Assembly (NCBI RefSeq): GCF_036370855.1
Contig: NC_088102.1
Location: 41,577,835-41,641,834, forward strand
DNA from: Dromaius novaehollandiae
Taxonomy: Eukaryota; Chordata; Aves; Casuariiformes; Dromaiidae
DNA: 64,000 bases
Direction: 5' to 3'
Shown in pieces: positions 47,327 to 60,600 of this stretch (the stretch's first letter is position 1; the number at the start of each line of letters is the position of its first letter). A model generated the notes under the pieces. It ran no database searches, was not told where the DNA came from, and saw nothing but the letters and a program-made list of their open reading frames with translations. The position numbers and the translations under genes were made by a program.

Positions 47327-47346
47327 ATATATACATATGTATATAT
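47327..47346. repeat. 20-bp AT-rich perfect palindrome
   Basis: atatatacat is followed by its reverse complement atgtatatat. It is part of a TACATA microsatellite and probably a by-product of it. Confidence 0.7.
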
Positions 47347-48613
47347 TTTAAATCAGAATTACTTAAGAAACTTTCTGGCAGACAAACTAGTAAAGATGCA
47401 CACGCACAGCAGAAGTCCATGTTTCCCAGATCTCTCTAGTTTGGTATTGTGACAGAAAATGTGATGCAACGTATGATAAACCTCATCATGCCCCCTCCCC
47501 ATGCTTCAGCCAACCTTCTGATGACTGAACTTTACAGCAGTACAGGAAAAAACAGATACGAAGATGAGCGGTAGCTACTACAGAAGAGATACAGTCAGAT
47601 AGTCTTAAGCCATAAGAAAGCACGTCTTCCGTTTTGAAGAGTGTCTCTGGGCAGAAACACTGAGGAAAATCTACTGAATACAGCTGAAAGGGTCAACTGC
47701 AGACTTGATCGTACCTGCCCTGATAACTGAGGAATATGCAAGAGTTGCGCTATTAGACTTTACTACTATTTAGATATTAGACATTACTACTAGTACGTAT
47801 ATCTGGAAGGCACACATAGTCCAAAGCTATGAATATTGACCTATTTTTTTCTCAGCCCTAAAAAGGTAGAAGTGCAGGGAACTGAGCAAATGAGGTGGTC
47901 TGCACAATCTGCAAAAATGCCAGCAGCAGCTAGGCCGGACCTGTCACACCTTAGCCAACTTCCCAAATGCCCTAACCCTCTGTCAGAGCAGCACACCCAG
48001 AGTCTTTGTAACAGCGATAGAGTAAACGCTCGTGTAGCAAGGAGGTGTAGAGGGGAAATCGCGTTTCCACAAAAATCGCCCATCCACAAGACAAGCAGGT
48101 GGCTAAAGCTACCGTTGTCCCCCACTCTCGTGTAAAGGAGCTCGTAAAATGTTGCCTTCACTTGGCCTGAACGGGAGACGCACCACCACGTACACCACCA
48201 CCCTGCTGAACAGCGACTTCCCTCAGCGCGTTTCAAACGTGTGTGAAAGGCAGCCAAACTGCGACACGCAGCGCAACGCAGCCCCCAGGCCAGTGCGCGC
48301 AGGCCTCGCGGGCCCATGCCGGGGAAGGGGCAACCCCCGCTCTAGCGCGGCTGCCCCCGCGGGGACCGGCCTCCCGCCGGGCACAGGCACCGCCGCCATC
48401 TCTCTCCGCCCCGCGGCCCGGAAGGAGTCGCCGCGGCCGCGGGGGGGGGGGGAGGGGGCCGCTTCGGCGGAGCATGCGCGAGGGGCGGGCGCCTGCGCGC
48501 AGCCAGCGCGGGGCGACTGCGGGCGGGCGCGGCGCGGCGCAGCGGCCGGGTGGCGGCAGCGCGCTTCCGGGCGGCGGCGGTAGCGGTGCCTGGCCGTGTC
48601 CCTCGCTCTCAAA

Positions 48614-48694
48614 ATGGCGGACGGAGGCGACGGCGGGGCCGCAGCGGGAGCAGCGGGCGGCCGCGTCCCCGCGCAGCCCCAGGAGCGGGCCATG
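48614..48694 (+). CDS. UBR1: UBR1 coding exon 1
   Basis: Residues 1-27: [16 protein letters not shown], then [11 protein letters not shown]. The donor is GTGAGG. The start is chosen because MAD matches UBR1 of other vertebrates and sits in a YY1-type initiation context. Confidence 0.85.
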
Positions 48695-51600
48695 GTGAGG
48701 CTGCTGCCCGGCGCGGCGGTGCCGTTTCCCCCTGCCCCCGCTCGGGGGCAGCCGGTGCCCTCCGGCGCTGCGGTGGCGCCGCTCCCGGCGGCACCTGCAC
48801 CGGCACCTGCACCGGCACCTGCCGGGGCGCAGCCGCGTAACGGCTCCGCCGCCCCGAGCGGGTCGGCGGCGGGGCAGGGGGCCGCGGGTGGGGAGCGGGA
48901 GGGCCCCCGCGGGGCCGGCACGTCCCGGCGGCGGCCTTGCCGCGGGGGGCGGGGGCAGCGGTTCCTTTGAGCCGCCCGCGGTGCCACTCGCCGCCGCCGC
49001 CTGTCTTAGTCTGATCGGCTAGGAGAAAAAGTGGGGTTGTCATCCGAGCTCAGACTTGGGAAAGTCTCAGAGACTTTTCTGCGTCCTTCGGACGTCACAG
49101 GGTGCATCTTTTATCCTTATTCTGAATTAAGTGTAATTTTGCCTTGGAACAACAACAAAAAAGACTGAGAAGCTGACTTGTTCTGTAGTATGTGAATGAA
49201 GCAACAAATAGTGCAGTTCAGCAGGGATGCGTGTGGAGATACTTGTCTCTTTGCCGAAAAAAATACCTCTTTGGTTTCTGTGAGTTGTTTTAAACAATTA
49301 TTTGTTGATTTAGCGTTCATTTAGTGTCAAATCTGTCTAGTGTTAGCATCTGTCTGTGTTCCTACCAAAGACTCTGCCCTTTTTCCTCCACCACGTTGCA
49401 GAGTAATAACTGATGCAAATGTTCTTGCTACATGGAATCAAAATGCAGTGGCTGTCAGCCTAAGAAAGGGAATACTGAATGTGTATCAGAAATCTTACAT
49501 TTTCTTTTCTTTTCTACTGTCCTAATAAGAGCAATGAATACCAAGAATACGTGGATTTGAAATTGTATGATCATCGATGCTTAAGTTGGACACAGGCAAT
49601 TTGTTTAGATTTGCTAAATTGCTTGCTGTTCCTTACATGATGCTGCACACCATGAATAGAAGTAGAGAGGTATTTACTTGTAGAGCTTCTCATGCAAGAG
49701 GCAATGCTAAGCCAAAAACCGGTTTTGGTTGTACCTTTCCTCTCAGAATTGCAAGGGTGTTTGCAATTCTTTCATCATAGGGAGGCAGTCTGTGACTCCA
49801 GAGCCATTTCTGAAGAAAAGTATATTTTGTGGCCTATGTGTGGACTTTTTTCTATATTAGAAAAATGATAAATTATAAAATATAGTTTGGTTGAATTATA
49901 GTGTTGAATAGAATACAACCTGAGTTTATCAACTTCTTAAGCTTGGGAGCTATGTGTAGAGCCAGAGAGGTACTGAGGGAATAGCTGCAATCAGTAGCAT
50001 AGCAGTGCAATTAACCCTCCATTATTCAGGGGCGTAAGAAGCTGAGTTAGCCCAAGCAGTGGGTAGAACTAATACTGGTACTGTGAAAAACGCAGGCAAA
50101 GGTGTTGAGGAGATGCTCGGCTGCTCAGAGTTGGTTCTAGTTTGCCAAGTCTTATTTTTCATGTGGTTTCAGCTAGCTGAGAGTCCCTCTGTCCGAACTG
50201 GTGTTATTACAGTTTCCAGAAGAGCCTGTTGGTGCAGCGGGTGGCTACGTAGGCTATGCCATGTTGATGTGGCATGTGGCCACGCAGCCTGCATGCCTGT
50301 CACGTACCCAAGCCAACTGCAGGAACAGTGAGAGTGCTTACAGGGTGAGGGCATTGTCTGAGGGGGAAAGGGAAGCTATGGGTATGGACTTAAGCTGGGG
50401 TTGACAGTGTTTATTAAGTCATGGCCATACTGATGCTGGGGACAGCTGCAGTCTGACAGCAGTACACCCATCTTACTGTTGTACTAAAGATGGCACTGGT
50501 TAGGTGGAACTAATGTCTCTGACTTGTGTTATCACTGAGTGGAGCTGGTCTGAATGTCCCTTCACTTGGTCCTAGAATCTGGAAAGCTGGGGATTGTGGA
50601 GCAGAAGCAACCAGCCCAATGGAGTTGGCTTGAGCCTTACCGAACTCATCGACCCTGTCTCAGCGTCAGCCCAGCCAGACTGGCTCTTGCCCTCCTTTTT
50701 CAACTCTGGCTTTGGGAGGTGGCGTTGGTTGCAGCGCTGGACCACATCTGGCTGCACAGCGCTCTGACTAATAAACCCTCCTAGAGCGTGGGGGGCCATG
50801 AAGCAGGGTTACCTGAGTGATTCTCCAGGAGGCAGCTTGCGTCTGGCAGGGTTGGTGATGACTCAGTTAATGAACTTATCTGTACCCAGCCCAGCTCTGT
50901 GGTTGTGTCTGTGCATTTTACACTCATCCAGCCTGAAGAGTTGGAGTTACTTGGAAATACCTGGGTTGGCTTTTCATTGCATTAGTTAAAGTCTGACAGG
51001 CCCCATGCGTGCCCTGTTCTGCTCCCAAGTGGTGGTATTGCTTCCTGATCTGAGCTGCCCCTGAAAGAGGTATGGCTGCATGTGGGTTCTACTGGAACTG
51101 ACCTTGTAAACCCTGTCAACCAAACTTAACTCTACACTATTCTCTTTCCCTAGCAGCATCACCAGTTTGCTTGGCTCACTCAGGGGCTGGGCTTGGCCGG
51201 TGTAATAGCTGGCTAGCTGGCATTCCTAGTGGCCAAATAAAAGCCTGCTTTGCAGGCTGGATCCAGCCATTTGACTGTTTTTTGTCCATCTGTGTTCTCA
51301 ACAAATTCCAGTTTGACTCCTGCCTACTTATGTGGCTGCTATCTGGAATATACCAGCTGGGTTTAGATATTAAAATATTTTAAAGATTTTCATTCATACT
51401 ACATCTTCAATTTTTGATGTATATGTACCTTTGCAGTGATACTTGTGATTTTTTTTTTCAGAAGTCTTATCTTTTTGTTATCAATCGATACTCATGCAAA
51501 AGTGTAGGTGGGATTAAATTTAATTGAGTGGGATGGTGTATAAGAAGAGAAAGCTTTACTTTGGGGAAATCTCTTTTAAAGGCAGGAAAATAACTAGATT

Positions 51601-54600
51601 TTGAATCTTAAACTCAAAACACAAGGGATCCATGCACAGGCGCTTTGCATTTTAAAGAATTTTAAATCTGCTTTCATATTGCTCAGTGCTATGAAAGAGT
51701 TGAGGAATGGCAGCTGAGGAGCCTTACTTCTGTAGTTGTGTTGTAATCAAGTAGTAATATAAGAGGAGATCCAGACTCAAATCTAGACTATTTCTTGAGA
51801 CTAATGAAAGCTCTTTTGTCAGGCGTCTTTGGATTTGCAGTGACTTCTTTCAGTTTTGAATCTGATCTCTCCTAATCTAAATTAACCTGTTTAAACTAAA
51901 ATATGCATCCATATAATTTCATATCAAATTATGTGAGATAACTTGGTTTTAAAATTACATCATTAGGTAAATCAGCATATGCTTGTGTATAAATAAGCCC
52001 TGAATTGCATATAGTCCAAGCCTTATTCTTAAAATAGTACAGTGTATCAGTGTGTCTAAGGAGAGTCCGTGAAGTTGTGACAGGTAACTGGAGCATTGCC
52101 AAGGTCCTGCTTGTGTCCTTGTATATTTAGCCTTCTGTTGGAGTGCCTGCATTTTGCTGTGGCGTTGAGCAATGCTGTGGTCCGAAAGCCTTTCCTTCAT
52201 TGTTTGCTTTCATGTTTACCCATATTTCTTGACAATTTTATGGCTTTTGTTAGTGCAGAAGTCAACTCTGATTGTGAAGATTATCTATGATATTTGCTGA
52301 AGTCCACCTAAAGTGCACAAGTTCTGGTTGCTGTAATTCTGCTGTAGCACTGTGCGAGTGCTGGGAGAGGTATGTGACTCTGGGAGAATGTTGCTGCCAG
52401 TGTGTGTGCCGGATGGCATGCAGCTGCTTAAGTGCTTCTGTTTAACTCCCAGAGCAGCAGAGGAGCTACAGATAAACAGATTGGTTTTGGTGTATAAGGG
52501 AAAGCATTTGGAAGTGTTGAGTTAGTGCTAAATACAGATGGATTTACCTGAATTTAATTGCATGTTAACACACTGAAGAATTAAACTATGTGCACGATGG
52601 ATCATGAAATTCAGGATAATTGGAGGTTAAGTTTGGGTGGGTACAAGGCCAGTTTATTTGAGTACATGGGAATTAACATTAAAAACCCAGTATAAACAAA
52701 TGTCAGCTTTTTTTTTTTAATTAAACTAAATTATTAATTAGTTATAAACATGCACTGCGACTGCAGTTTTTGAAGTGCACTCTGTCTGATGCTAAGAAGT
52801 TTAATAGATATTCTGTTCTCTAGATGGTAGGAGACCACAGCATGGATGTGAAGGATCAAACAAGGAAAGGGACAAAGCCTTTTCTTTGTTGCTTTAGAAA
52901 CAAAATAACAAGGATCTTGAGTCTGCCAAGTGAATAGCCAGAACTTAAACGAAAAGTTTGATTTTAAAGTCTCTAACAATGATGATTTTGCTCTCCCCCC
53001 CAAAAAAGAATATGCATTTTTTGCAAAATAGGTGCTTTTGATAGTTTTACTTTAATGCCTGTTACTGAATTGCTGCTTCTTCTGGTATTGATATGTAAAT
53101 TATATATTGCTATCTACCTAATTCACAGTTGACAGAAAAATTTGGATCACAAAACGTGTTCAGACTGCATGCCTCAAAAACTTGACAATTATTTCTAGAA
53201 ATTCTAGCTACTTTGTTTTGCCTGTTGAATCTGCCTGGTAGTATCCTGCTAGTTTTGTAGAATATTTAGGCTAGAGTGTCCTGCTGGTAAGTAGTATGGT
53301 GTGGTAGAGAGAAAACTACAGCCCATGATTTCACTTTTAATGTTGTCTTGGGCACCACTTTGTGTCCAAGCACTTATCCCTGTGAACTGAAACTGCATTT
53401 CTGGGACTTTGGAGATGAGTGTGACTTAAAATTCATGTCTGACCTGCAGTTTTAAGGAGGCAGAACAGCCTAGATCTATGCCTTGTTTACCCTGAAGATC
53501 ACATTAGTGTAATTTGCTGAAATAGTAACTGATTGTACGCTGATGTTCACTGTTGCTTCTCAGGTTGACACTGGTTTTCTGTGGTTCAGCTAAACTGGCA
53601 GTCACTGGAGGCTACTGGAATCAAGATGGTTTCCACTGCAAACAAGGTTTTAGTAGTCTGCACTGTTATTCTGAGTCTAATTCCCAGTGAGCAAACAGCT
53701 GCATCGTTAAAGCATCTTTTAACATTAGTTGGTGCCCTGCTAGTAGTCTTGGCTCAGTGGCCAAAGTTTAAATGAACATACAGATCAAACAGCCCTTTTA
53801 TGTCTTCAGGTCAGGGTTGCTGTGTTTCTAGGACAGCATAGATGATCTCAAATTTCTTAAAGTAAGACAGCTTTTTGCATTTGGTATTTATGTTGAAAGG
53901 CACTTGGTTGAAATCAGCTAGCCTCTTCCTCCCCGCTAATATTTTATACATTTATTTTTAAGAGCCTGCTTCTCCCTACTGTTTTGACAGGCAGCTGACA
54001 TTGTCATCCCATGCTTGACAAATTTATACCATTCACAGACTAAGCTTTCTCATAATTTATTATTTAATGTTTGTAAATATTAATATTCCTTCTTTTCCCT
54101 AGTTACATTAACATATATTTCTAAAAATATAAAGACTTGAAATTTATGTCATCACATTTGCACTATAAGAGCAGTGTGTCAGTCAGTGCAGTACAGTTAG
54201 AGCTGTTTTTTATAGTATTTCCTAGTGCAAACTAATGGTTTGAAAAGAGTTTAGGATTCAAACAGAATTATGCTTATAATGTAAAACAGAAAAACTGTAT
54301 GGAAGTAGTGGTCACTGAATTAATGTATATATTAAACATATTGCAATGAGGAAGGAATTCTGTCATGGTGGTGAGAAATCCATTTGACGCTTGATCTGTA
54401 GGTGAAAAGTGATTTGAAAGAGCTTGTTAACTATTTTCTCTTTTTCTCTACATACTTATTTAGCTCTTCACTCCTGTCATTATTTGGAGTATACACCAAC
54501 TTATGCATTCAAAATTTTGCTCTTTTTGTAGCAGTATTTCTCTTTGTAGGCAAATGTCATTCTTCATCTTCAAACTTTCCTAATATGATGCTGCTTTAAA

Positions 54601-57600
54601 GAGGTTTGGAAAAAGCCTACGGACTACTTGTCCTGTTAGATATGAGAGAAAACTGCACATTTGATTGGAATTGACATTTAGAAAGATCTCAGTATGCTTA
54701 CACATGTGAAGACAAATTAGTAGTCTGTTTTCACAGAGGAGGTACCTTGATACAAGATAAGAGGTTATGTGCTAATGATTCATTGTTGTGAGGTGCCAAT
54801 TCTGGAATGCTATTCTTTTAGGAAGCCATTGAAGATTACTGGTTAGTGCTTTTGTTATACAGAACAGATCAAGTGCCTTGGATGCAAAATGGATGCTGTC
54901 TCTGCTCTTTTGACAGTTACTTAATCTTGAGAAACATAGCTTTGCAACTCCTTCTGGCTCCGTTCCTCTCCCCTTTTCCCACAGTTTGAAAATTACGGTC
55001 ATCTTTAAGGAGAATGCAGCAGGAACCAGTGATCTGAGAAGGAAAAGAGATAGGGCTGGAGACGGCTGGAAGTATAAAGTAGAAGGGAACAGAGAGGAGA
55101 CGATGCATCTCTTTGACATACTCTCTGCTGGTCCCTGACTGTCCCTAGTTGCCTGCTGTTGTCAAATCTGTGTCTGGGAAAGGCCACCAACCTAGCATGG
55201 CTCTTGCTCCGTCCTAGGAAGGAGGGTAGTGTGTTACTGCTGTAGTTATTCCCTTACCACACTGTGGTGTTGGCTTGTGGCAGCCTGGGTCTCAGCCATG
55301 TGTATGATGTCTGTTTTTCCATTCCCACATGGTGGCTTGTCTGTCTCTTCAGTTTTTAAAAAATGGCAAAAAAATCTCGTCAAAAGAACTTTATTAAGGT
55401 TGCTAGTTCAGGTACCAGAGATTTTAATATTGAAATTTCTCAGCTTTTAAGTAAAGTGTTAATTTTCTCCAAATGTAGGCAGTGGTAATTTTATTTTATT
55501 TTTTAATTCAGTGTTTTTCAGTTTGCAATCCAAAAATATTTTCCAGTGGGATACTGTAGACTGGAGTGGAGTGTATTCAGGCCTACTTCCGATGGGTTTT
55601 CTTCTGGTACTTACAGTTTGTGGAGCTCAGCGAGGAATTCGTGAATGTCGGGGGTCTGTGGACTGCAGACTGATAATCCTGCTTTAGTAACGTAATTATG
55701 TTTTTATTGTGATTACGTTATTTCATGACCTCTACCTCTTTCAGTACACAATTTCAGATTTATTCTTGAGTGGAAACAAATGTGGAAAAAGACTTTTCTG
55801 TAGGAGTTATTTGTAGCAGAAGTTGTAAGGTGAATGGAAATTGTGATACAGAAGTTGAGAAAGAAAGAAGATTTCTCCTGGTTAGTGCAGTTGAATGCTG
55901 CAGTAAAAGCCTGGTTTCTGTCTGTAGCTTTCTTGCACTGTTCCTGGCTATTTATATTTATAGACTCCCTGCTCATCCAGTGCATGGGGTGGTTAGAACT
56001 TAATTGAAGATGATATGGTATTTTATTTCCTCTTCTTCATTGACCATATATTGACCAACGAAGCAGTGATTTGTTCATTTACTTTGCAGTGGCTTTCCTC
56101 ACTGCAGCAGCTGAGCGCTTCACAGGTCTGTGCTCAGGTGAGGCAGTGAGCGAGGGCTGAGGAGAGGCGGGACTGCTCCAAGCGTTAGCTGAAGTAGACC
56201 TTAATTTTAGTATGTGTGCACAAGCAGGTCAAGCTAACGTTATCACTGGCAACCTTAACTTAGGGGTGTGCTTTATTTGGCTGCTTTTATGTTTTCGATG
56301 TGGTTTTGTGTGTAACTTTATACAGTTGACTATAGCGTACGGAACAGATTTTGTCACAAGAAATATATTACTTCTAGGAAACACAGAAGATGTGGGATAG
56401 ATCTGAAATGTAGCCTGGTGCAGCTTCTAGCCAGAAGAATATTCTTATTTCTCTTCATGAATATAATGGATATTTTACTGAGCGCTGTAGGTTGAAGATA
56501 AAATTTAACACGTTTACCAGAAGGCAGCCAGTCTGCTTGAGAGAAGTCTCTTCCCTTCTTTCCTCTCCTTCCCTACTTGCTGTCTTCCATTCTCTGATCA
56601 ACACTGAACGAGAATTAAAAGCTTTGCGTGGGAATGCTTGAAACGTTTGGGAATTAGCCTGTGTGAGAACTCATTCTGTGCTCCTGGCAGATTTTCAGGA
56701 AAACTTAGCCCCATGTTTCTTGAAGCTATTATACACTCTTTTCCAACAACACAGAAGCTAAACTTATACTGTCTCTTGGGAAAATAGCTAATTAAGACCA
56801 AAGAGCTGAACCCTGGGATTCTTTTGTGCTTTTGAAAGACAGCATGCCAAGAGGTCACTGGTTTTCCCCTTATTCGAACAGATACTGTACCCAAATTCGG
56901 AGGCAACTTGATAAAAGCCATAGTGCAATATAGGTAAGCTACAAAAGCAAGCAGAAGTTTGTCCTTGTGTTCAAGGAGGAATATCTAATTCTGAAGTTTA
57001 ATTATGATGTAAGAATAACTGGCTTCTTCCCAGCTTAAAAAAAAAAAGGCACAATTTGATATTTTTCTGAGAACCCTTGGTTAATATAATTTTTTTTAAG
57101 CTGTTATGCAGATTTTTGATACATTTGGATTTAGTTTTCAGTTGCCTTTTACAATATGATGTCTTTCTTTGTAACTCATCTAAGCATAATAAAAAATAAT
57201 GTTGGGTAGTTATTTGAGAAATTTTTGAAATTAATTAAAAAGCAAATCAATTAATTTTGTTTCTTTTTTTGTTGATTAGCACTGTGAATGTGTGAAGATA
57301 CATATGTATCTATATATTTTGAGCATGTGGATGTATACCTATATGCATGTGTGCTTACGTGCATGTGTATACTAGGGTTTTTGTGACTGAAAAGGTGATC
57401 TCTGTGGTGCTTACTGTTCAAGTAATAAATCTGGCTGTGTTTCTTGATCTAGAATTTTTGTTAGAACTGGAATTCAAATGGTTAGTGGTTCTCTTCGCTT
57501 GGTGGATGGGTCTTCATTTTCTGATGCTTGCAGGTGGCTTGACAGCTTTGTGATTCAAAAAATCTGATTAGTTTGGTCAATCTGTGCTTACAAAAGGACA

Positions 57601-60600
57601 ATGTTGCTAGGATGATCTGAGGGCAAGTTTGCTCCTCTGCTTGACAACATTGTCCATGGCTTCGCTTCTCTTGTCCATCAGCATCTGCCATGCGTTTTCT
57701 TCCAAGACTTTGAGTTTATGGATCACCAAGATGAATGATGTAATGGACTACCTCACGATAATGCTAATGAAGATTGATGGCCAGAATATCAGTAGAAGCT
57801 TCAGGGTAAAAACAAACGTATTTAAAGTATTGTGCTCATTATTCAGGACATAACAAGAATGTTGTTTAGTGTGGCTACAACATGGAACAAATCTCTTTTG
57901 ACAGTTTAGCTTTGAGTAGTGAATACTATAGTTAATCCAGGCTGTCTTAACCTGGTATCTCATTTCTGTTTCTTCTGTTTAGATTTTGTATGTGCAAAGA
58001 TTTGTTTGTACTTGACTGCACTAAGTAGACAATTTTTCAGAAGACAAATAAACAATAACTATTTGATATTATGCAGCTCTAGCTTTAAGAGTACTGGAGT
58101 TGCAGTACTTTGGACTGCATCTGTTCTAGGTTAACTTCTTTCTTCTGTGTTGGAGAGCTGTTCTAATCTTGATAGTAAACTAGGGAGCTGTAGCCTTATA
58201 GATCTGTATCTGGTTCTTTATCTCCATCAACTTTTAGGAGTAATCCATTGATTGGATTGATGTAGGTTTTATCTTAAATCAGAAATTAGGATTTTTTTTT
58301 TTTGTATTTCACATAAGATTTTTCTGCATTTTCATCCTTTAAACAAGTTGAATGCTTTACTTTCAGTCTTATTCCTAGTCCAAACTCGCTTGCTTGCTTG
58401 CTTTGCTCATTCTCTGCTTGCTGGTCTAGAAAAAGTTCCTTTTAGAGGTGTTTGCGAAGATGCATGTATGTATATATATATATATTTTTTTTCTTGCAAA
58501 AATAAACCCTTGGGGGATAAATCAAAGTTGTTTTTGAAAAGAGGTTGTCTTAAGGAGCCTTGGTGAATAAATTTGTCATCTGGTTTGCAGTGGGGAAAAC
58601 CAAAAGGTGTTTCTAAGTAACGGTAATAATATGAAAGAAAGAATGTTCAGACTCGAAGAATGGAAGTAGAGCAATTGGAGAGAACTGTGGAGCTACCCAT
58701 TTACTAATTTCTTTAAATGTATTTATTCATTAATGTTTACCCATTGATTTACTTCTCTTGCAGTGGTGGGACGAAAGATTTGACTTCCAGACTACATTTT
58801 TACAGTGCTTGGCTAAACATGTACCAAATATCTACTCAGCTGAAATGGACCCCTTGCTGGAGAAACAAGAAGAAATGGTCCAGACAACAATATTTTACCC
58901 TATGGAATGTTATTTGTTTGGGGAAGACCCAGATATCTTCCTGGAGAAACTGCAACAGAGTGGAACCTCGCAGCTCTGTGGGAAGGTGTTCAAAGGAGGG
59001 GAGACGACGTATTCTTGCAGGTAAGCACAAAAGTATGTTATCCTGACTTTTCCCTGTGAGATAATGCAGCAAAGTAGACTTAATGGAACTAGTTCCGATG
59101 CGAAGTAATCATCATTTGTGTCACAGTAGGTCTTTAAGTAACGGACAGTGGCATTTGCTTCAGATTTCAAACTACTTTAGAGTGAGCAAAGTTACGTATG
59201 AAAAAGCATACTCTGGCAGAGAAAAGGAAGGAAAGAGAAAGGTTGTTAAAGGTACTGAAAGCCATTGGTTAAAAAGATTGCATGACAGGGCATGAGTATG
59301 GGACCTGTACCTGGGATTGAGGGAAGACAGTCATAAAAATTTGCACGCTACAGGGCGCTCATCTTCTCAAAGCCTGAAACACAGTCCAGCGTTTCTAAGC
59401 ATCAGCATTATGCCGCTTGAGCAATATCTGTATAAGCAACAGTCACTTTTTCACCTTCTTTCTCATCCTGGTGTGTATTAAAGATGAAAACCAATTGATA
59501 TGGTATTACTTCATTAAATCATGTATCAGAGGTCTTCATGATAGCTACAGAGATTACAACTGAGCTGGTAATTTATTGGTATTAATATGATGCTATATGA
59601 TAGTTTTTTGCCATTTTGGGATTATTTTAAAAGCCTAGAACATTGCACCAGAAATGCCAAAATAGTATTATTAAGGATGAATAATATTATTTAGGATGCA
59701 AGATCAAGTCCAAAGGATCCTTGTAGGAATCCTTACATTTTTGCTGGAAAGTATATAGCAAATGGGACAGTGGATTGTCAGAAGAAAAAGGATGGTCAAA
59801 GCAGTTTAGTGCTGCTATAACAGGAATACTGCTGTTCCTGCCGTTGCAGAGTTCCTATATGATGGTAGGCAAGATGATAAAGCTGTATTTCTCAGAGGTG
59901 GTCACTCAATTTATTTTTCTTAATTTTTGAGTTACTATCTCACAACAATTTGGTGGTATTTATAAAAATGCTGATTTAATACTGCCACTGAAGTCAAGCA
60001 AGTCTTTCCTTTAGACTTTTAAGATGCTAAAAATAATAGATACTTTGAAATAATAAAATCTAAAATGTCTAAAATAGGACATTGAAATCTAGCAAGCACT
60101 TCTATCTTAATTTTTCGTTGTTTTAACTCACCTTATAGTAGATTTATGGTAATAAATGAATATTAGTAAAGTATTAAATTATAATAATGATAACTGTCAT
60201 CTAAAGGTTCAAAAGGAAATTCATTCTCTCTTCAGAATTATTATGCAATTTTAGCTGTATTGTAAAGAAGGCTTTGAACCAGATGTTGAACAATGGTGTA
60301 AAACAAAAAACTTGTCATTAAATACCTGTCATCCGCATTTTGCATAGGATGAAACAAACATTAAAAATGTTAAAAATGAGTATACTTTAAAAAAAAAAAA
60401 AAAGCCACATAAAGCATATATGTATGTGGAGGACTGAAAAAATGGAATTACATTGCACAAATGAGTGTAGTTTTGGATTTTCAGATATTTGAGTGCTTGA
60501 CCAAAATCACTGAAATTAGATTTTAAAGAATATATTCTGTAGCTTATTTTCTGAAGAAACACTCTTTAGCTTGCAACTGTTTAAAATGTTTCAAACTTAG

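Larger units (their letters stand above)
45541..48250. other. Divergent intergenic region between TMEM62 and UBR1
   Basis: About 2.7 kb of AT-rich sequence between two CpG islands, with no recognisable gene. It contains a 10-bp-stem inverted repeat (46634-46659), and a 20-bp AT palindrome at 47327-47346 inside a TACATA-rich microsatellite. Confidence 0.55.
48251..49000. promoter_or_regulatory. UBR1: UBR1 CpG-island promoter
   Basis: A strongly CpG-rich block surrounds UBR1 exon 1. Visible motifs include an ETS-type CCGGAAG (48418-48424), an NRF1-like GCATGCGC (48472-48479), a GC box GGGGCGGGC (48482-48490), an ETS-type CTTCCGG (48564-48570) and a YY1-type AAAATGGCGG over the start codon (48611-48620). 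A second YY1-type site lies on the minus strand at 48392-48400. No TATA box is seen. A G12 run occurs at 48441-48452. Confidence 0.8.
48695..58763 (+). other. UBR1: UBR1 intron 1, about 10 kb
   Basis: The 5' 300 bases are CpG-rich; the rest is ordinary AT-rich intron. No nested gene, RNA gene or intact transposon was recognised. It holds a 12-bp CACCTG-containing tandem repeat near its start (48790-48823), an inverted repeat at 55688-55720, and short palindromic AT sequence at 57296-57311. Confidence 0.6.

Noticed and set aside
48223-48987. Long minus-strand open frame antisense to UBR1 exon 1
   Set aside because: It is an Ala/Pro/Arg-rich frame produced by very high GC content, where stop codons are rare. 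It lacks an ATG at its head and resembles no protein family. Only its last part, from an ATG at 48399, is mentioned as a speculative divergent frame.
57296-57311. 16-bp palindrome agatacat/atgtatct
   Set aside because: It sits in a TA/ATAC-rich simple sequence, where such palindromes arise easily.
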